A stretch of 7,635 bases of DNA from CAWFFV01 sp963814985 (GTDB taxonomy: Bacteria > Chloroflexota > Ktedonobacteria > Ktedonobacterales > Ktedonobacteraceae). The position numbers and the translations under genes were made by a program. The notes under the pieces are model-generated. The model had not been told where the DNA came from. It worked only from the letters and a program-made list of their open reading frames with translations, and searched no databases. Positions 5,542-7,635 of the stretch are shown here, piece by piece. The stretch's first letter is position 1. Each line of letters opens with the position of its first letter. Location of the stretch: contig CAWFFV010000078.1 of assembly GCA_963814985.1 (NCBI GenBank), positions 1 through 7,635 of the forward strand, read 5' to 3'.

Positions 5542-6459
5542 CTATGACACGGCCGGGGAAACAGCGGCGGATTGGCGCATCCGTCGTGTCTGCTTTTTTG
5601 CCTCAACCTGCGCCTCTGTGCGAGTCTGCCCTGCCAGCCAGGCTAGCGGCTGCGCGGTATTAGCCTGGGGCAACGGCGTATAGATGAACAGTTTCAGGTT
5701 GGGATCGTCGGCGACGAGCAGGGTAGTTGCCTGCAAGGCGAGCTGACCAACCAGTGGATGATCAAGTTCCTTCTGGCATGTGTGCGCTTCTGCCACATCA
5801 TGCCGTTGCCACCATTCACGAAACTCAGGGCTGACCTGCATTAAGCGCTCACAACGCTCAAGAAACCAGCCCTCACCGATGTTGCGCCCGCCACTTGCGC
5901 GAAAAAGGGCGAGCGTCCGCTTCGCCCAGCCTTCCAGTCGGTGTAGAGTGTACGCTGATCAGGTTGAGTAAACAAAATCCAGACTAGATTGCGTTCCCAA
6001 TCAGAAAACGCGCCAAAATGTCCAAAAACTTGAGATGCAGCCTGATTCCAGCCAACGATATCCCAACGCTCATTCACGACAAAAGCCGGGTGCTGGTCGA
6101 GCGCGTCAAGCAAGCATTGAAGGTCTTCGCTCATCCGTGGAGTATGGCGCTGTGTGGGGAGCGGGGGGACTGTTCGCGGCCAGAAACATACAGATGCGTG
6201 CGCTCGTCGGGCGTCAGTTGGAGCACACGCGCCAGGCTCTCCAGTACCTGGGCCGAAACCTGGATCTCTTGTCCCTGCTCCAGTTTGGTGTACCAGGTCA
6301 GAACCGATCCCGGCGACCTGGGCCAGTTCCTCGCGCCGAAGATCCTGGTGTGCGCCTGCGCTTCGTTCCCGCTGGCAGAGCGAATTGGGCGGGCGAGAGA
6401 CGTTCGCGGCGTGTACGCAGAAAATGGGCAAGTTCAGCCCTACGCTGCTCATCTTTCAT
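5542..6459 (-). pseudogene. XRE regulator with MmyB-like ligand domain, multiply frameshifted
   Basis: The ATG at 6459 follows AGAGGAATGCT and opens MKDEQRRAELAHFLRTRRER, LSPAQFALPAGTKRR. The signature TPGLRREELAQVAGIG, LTWYTKLEQGQEIQVSAQVL and LTPDERTHLY is the XRE helix-turn-helix typical of MmyB-type regulators. It becomes continuous after removing single extra bases near 6342, 6302 and 6184-6186. Another shift near 6135 leads to LQCLLDALDQHPAFVVNERW, DIVGWNQAASQVFG and WERNLVWILFT, the PAS-like MmyB domain. A lost base at 5934-5935 restores EGWAKRTLALFRASGGRNIG, then SPEFREWWQRHDVAE, HPLVGQLALQATTLL and LAWLAGQ. The stop is TAG at 5544-5542. Rejoined it has about 304 residues, near the family's usual size. 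These are thought to sense small ligands such as fatty acids and often control adjacent oxidoreductase genes. Its 3' end abuts the truncated VOC copy, and its base composition is visibly GC-richer than its neighbours. Confidence 0.85.
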
Positions 6460-6472
6460 AGCATTCCTCTTC

Positions 6473-6688
6473 TCAGGTGGTAGATTTTAGACTAGTTTCT
6501 TTCCGAATACTACGCAATCCATCTGCGGCATACTCTTGACATGGAACGCAGTCGGCATCGACTGGCAACACCAGCAAGTCGTTTCCAGGCAAGTCGCGCT
6601 TTCCTCTTTGTACTACAACACACAAGGAGACAAAAAACATCCTGAGGAAGCAAGGTCTTTTCTGACCAGTCGCATTGGAACATCTCAT
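6473..6688 (-). pseudogene. possible redoxin-like fragment upstream of the MmyB-like gene
   Basis: A 71-codon frame ends at a TGA (6475-6473), 13 bases before the MmyB-like ATG. Its second half reads GKRDLPGNDLLVLPVDADCV then PCQEYAADGLRSIRKE. The strand-like DLLVLPVDA followed by C-V-P-C recalls thioredoxin-fold proteins, whose CxxC pair does thiol-disulfide exchange. The first half (RCSNATGQKRPCFLRMFF) is not convincing, and the ATG at 6688 has no clear ribosome site, so the frame may be the remnant of a longer gene. The close spacing would suit co-transcription with the regulator. The family call is a guess from the short motif; the overlapping plus-strand frame from 6536 is a less likely alternative. 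Confidence 0.25.
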
Positions 6689-6986
6689 GATTTTACGAGC
6701 AATAGTGATAAGCCAGTCATCCAGGCAATCGCAGCGAAATTTTCAAGCAGCTTGTAGGAGACATCTACAAGGAAGAGATTTGAAAACTGGCGCGATATGA
6801 TATGTCTTGTCGAGCCAATTCCCACCATGAGATGCTATTGCCCTGGCTATTCATCTTCATCCATACTTCTATGAGAACGTGAGCCATGAAGAGAGGAACG
6901 ACTCTCACTGACAGTGATGCAGTCCCCTTGCTTTGGCCGCGTTTCTGATACCATAGAAGCTTTCTCCAAAGAAAAGAGATTACAGA
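6689..6986. other. stretch without a supported gene
   Basis: I see no convincing gene here. A minus-strand 35-codon frame (6954-6847, start MVSETRPKQGDCITVSE) has GGAGAAAG at a suitable distance from its ATG, and a 47-codon minus-strand frame from 6828 holds a hydrophobic tail (WMTGLSLLLVKS). Neither shows a known motif. They may be pieces of one decayed minus-strand gene that leads into the redoxin-like fragment. No good promoter for the downstream GlcG-like gene is evident. Confidence 0.4.
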
Positions 6987-7417
6987 ATGACGAACGAAAC
7001 ATTTGAGAAGAAGAGCTTGAGTTTGGATGCTGCGAAAGCAATTATTGCCGCAGCAGAGAAGAAAGCTGAATTCATGGGACTCAAGATGGTGATTGCTGTC
7101 TGTGATAAATCTGGCATCTTGAAAGCGTTTCTCTCGCATGAATGGTGCGGCTCTCCTCAGTGTCCAAATTGCACAAAACAAAGCCTATACTGCCATTGGG
7201 TTTGGCATGGCTACTGATGCCTGGTATGACTTTATTAAGAACGATCCTCCGCTGCTGGCAGGCGCTCCCACTGGGATCGAGCGTTTAGTGATCTTTGGCG
7301 GAGGCTATCCGTTGACTGTTGGCGAACAGATTGTCGGAGGAATCGGTGTGAGCGGAGGTCGTACCGCAGGATATGGAAGTCGCGCGGGCTGGTGTCATTG
7401 CTTTTAGTGACCAATAG
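6987..7417 (+). pseudogene. GlcG/HbpS-type (DUF336-like) protein, two frameshifts
   Basis: The ATG at 6987 follows a weak GAAAAGAG. The N-terminus reads KKSLSLDAAKAIIAAAEKKA then MGLKMVIAVCDKSGILKAF, the classic GlcG/HbpS opening. An extra C at 7131 shifts the frame; the next frame continues SRMNGAALLSVQIAQNKAYT, AIGFGMATDAWYDFI, PPLLAGAPTGIERLVIFGGG, YPLTVGEQIVGGIGVSGG. A second shift near 7360-7364 leads to DMEVARAGVIAFSDQ and a TAG at 7415-7417. Rejoined it has about 142 residues, the usual size. Family members bind haem or cobalamin-like cofactors, or act as extracellular redox-sensing partners; many are uncharacterised. No signal peptide is visible, so a cytoplasmic form is likely. Family identity is strong, function is not. 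Confidence 0.85.
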
Positions 7418-7421
7418 GTCA

Positions 7422-7568
7422 ATGAGAAAGGAGAGTGCAGGAGAACTCAATACATGTTTGTCTTCTCAGGAGAGCATCTTACACTCCATTGCAGATGCGA
7501 TTGAAGGTCTTCCTGCACTCTCTACATTCCCGCTGGGGACACCAGGTAATTTGCACCTGAAAGGATGA
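7422..7568 (+). CDS. unrecognised 48-aa open frame
   Basis: The frame opens at ATG 7422, five bases after the GlcG-like stop, and ends at TGA 7566-7568. It reads MRKESAGELNTCLSSQESIL, HSIADAIEGLPALST and FPLGTPGNLHLKG. The amphipathic stretch ESILHSIADAIEGLPAL looks protein-like. There is no clear ribosome binding site; translational coupling to the upstream gene is possible. It may be a fragment of a larger gene that continues past the window in another frame. I recognise no family. Confidence 0.3.
   Translation: MRKESAGELNTCLSSQESILHSIADAIEGLPALSTFPLGTPGNLHLKG
7431..7522. repeat. 12-bp perfect inverted repeat with 68-base spacer
   Basis: GAGAGTGCAGGA (7431-7442) is exactly complementary to TCCTGCACTCTC (7511-7522). 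In RNA it would form a long-range stem across most of the small 7422-7568 frame. It might be a structured 3' region of the GlcG-like transcript or the ends of a small inserted element. Confidence 0.5.
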
Positions 7569-7635
7569 AGCGGTATATCCGACACCGAAAAATCGATGGT
7601 TCTTCAATGGGAGAGCACCTGATGAGAGACATGAG

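Noticed and set aside
6018..6490. Several overlapping plus-strand frames of 109-151 codons
   Set aside because: They are antisense to the XRE/MmyB-like gene and read as Arg/Pro-rich shadows of GC-rich coding sequence.
6536..6757. Plus-strand 73-codon frame starting at TTG
   Set aside because: It starts at a TTG within a TTGACA with no ribosome site, shows no motif, and overlaps the more protein-like minus-strand redoxin-like frame.
6765..7181. 138-aa minus-strand frame
   Set aside because: Its first half is exactly antisense to the GlcG-like gene, whose family identity is strong; the rest lacks motifs.

Overview
The window looks like a decaying accessory region of a bacterial chromosome or large plasmid. 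The gene types are a TetR/AcrR repressor next to a glyoxalase-like (VOC) gene, an XRE regulator with a TPR-like tail, an XRE/MmyB-like regulator, a GlcG/HbpS-like protein and small membrane proteins. This mix, together with many broken genes, reminds me of Ktedonobacterales-type Chloroflexota. That assignment is inference from gene style only; no rRNA or other taxonomic marker is present.

Layout. 1-142: the 3' end of an unrecognised plus-strand frame. 216-247: a near-perfect palindrome. 271-504: a small two-helix membrane protein on the minus strand, divergent from a TetR/AcrR-type repressor gene (669-1280) broken by two frameshifts and one stop. 1351-2234: a VOC-type gene with one frameshift. 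2285-3409: a minus-strand cluster (unrecognised 98-aa protein, N-terminal HAD fragment, multi-helix membrane protein), visible mostly only after joining frames. 3409-3720: a divergent control region with four direct repeats at an exact 11-bp period upstream of a strong sigma70-type promoter. 3720-5211: the XRE/TPR-like regulator, heavily frameshifted. 5353-5537: a second copy of the VOC promoter, operator and gene start, truncated. 5542-6459: the XRE/MmyB-like regulator on the minus strand, visibly GC-richer. 6987-7417: the GlcG/HbpS-like gene with two frameshifts. 7422-7568: a small unknown frame.

How the parts fit. Three near-identical palindromes (core CATAC-N-GTATG) overlap the -10 regions of tetR and of both VOC copies. 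The simplest reading is one TetR regulon: the repressor controls itself and the two VOC promoters. The operator resembles, from memory, the E. coli AcrR site. Copies A and B of the VOC promoter/start (about 175 bp) lie 4.06 kb apart in direct orientation and bracket the VOC body, the minus-strand cluster and the XRE/TPR gene.

Nearly every gene needs frame changes, and many of these fall in short homopolymers. Either the region is genuinely decaying or the assembly carries indel errors. The substitution-type stop in tetR and the truncated genes favour at least some real decay. The most striking unexplained signal is the TGCACAA array at 3573-3616.
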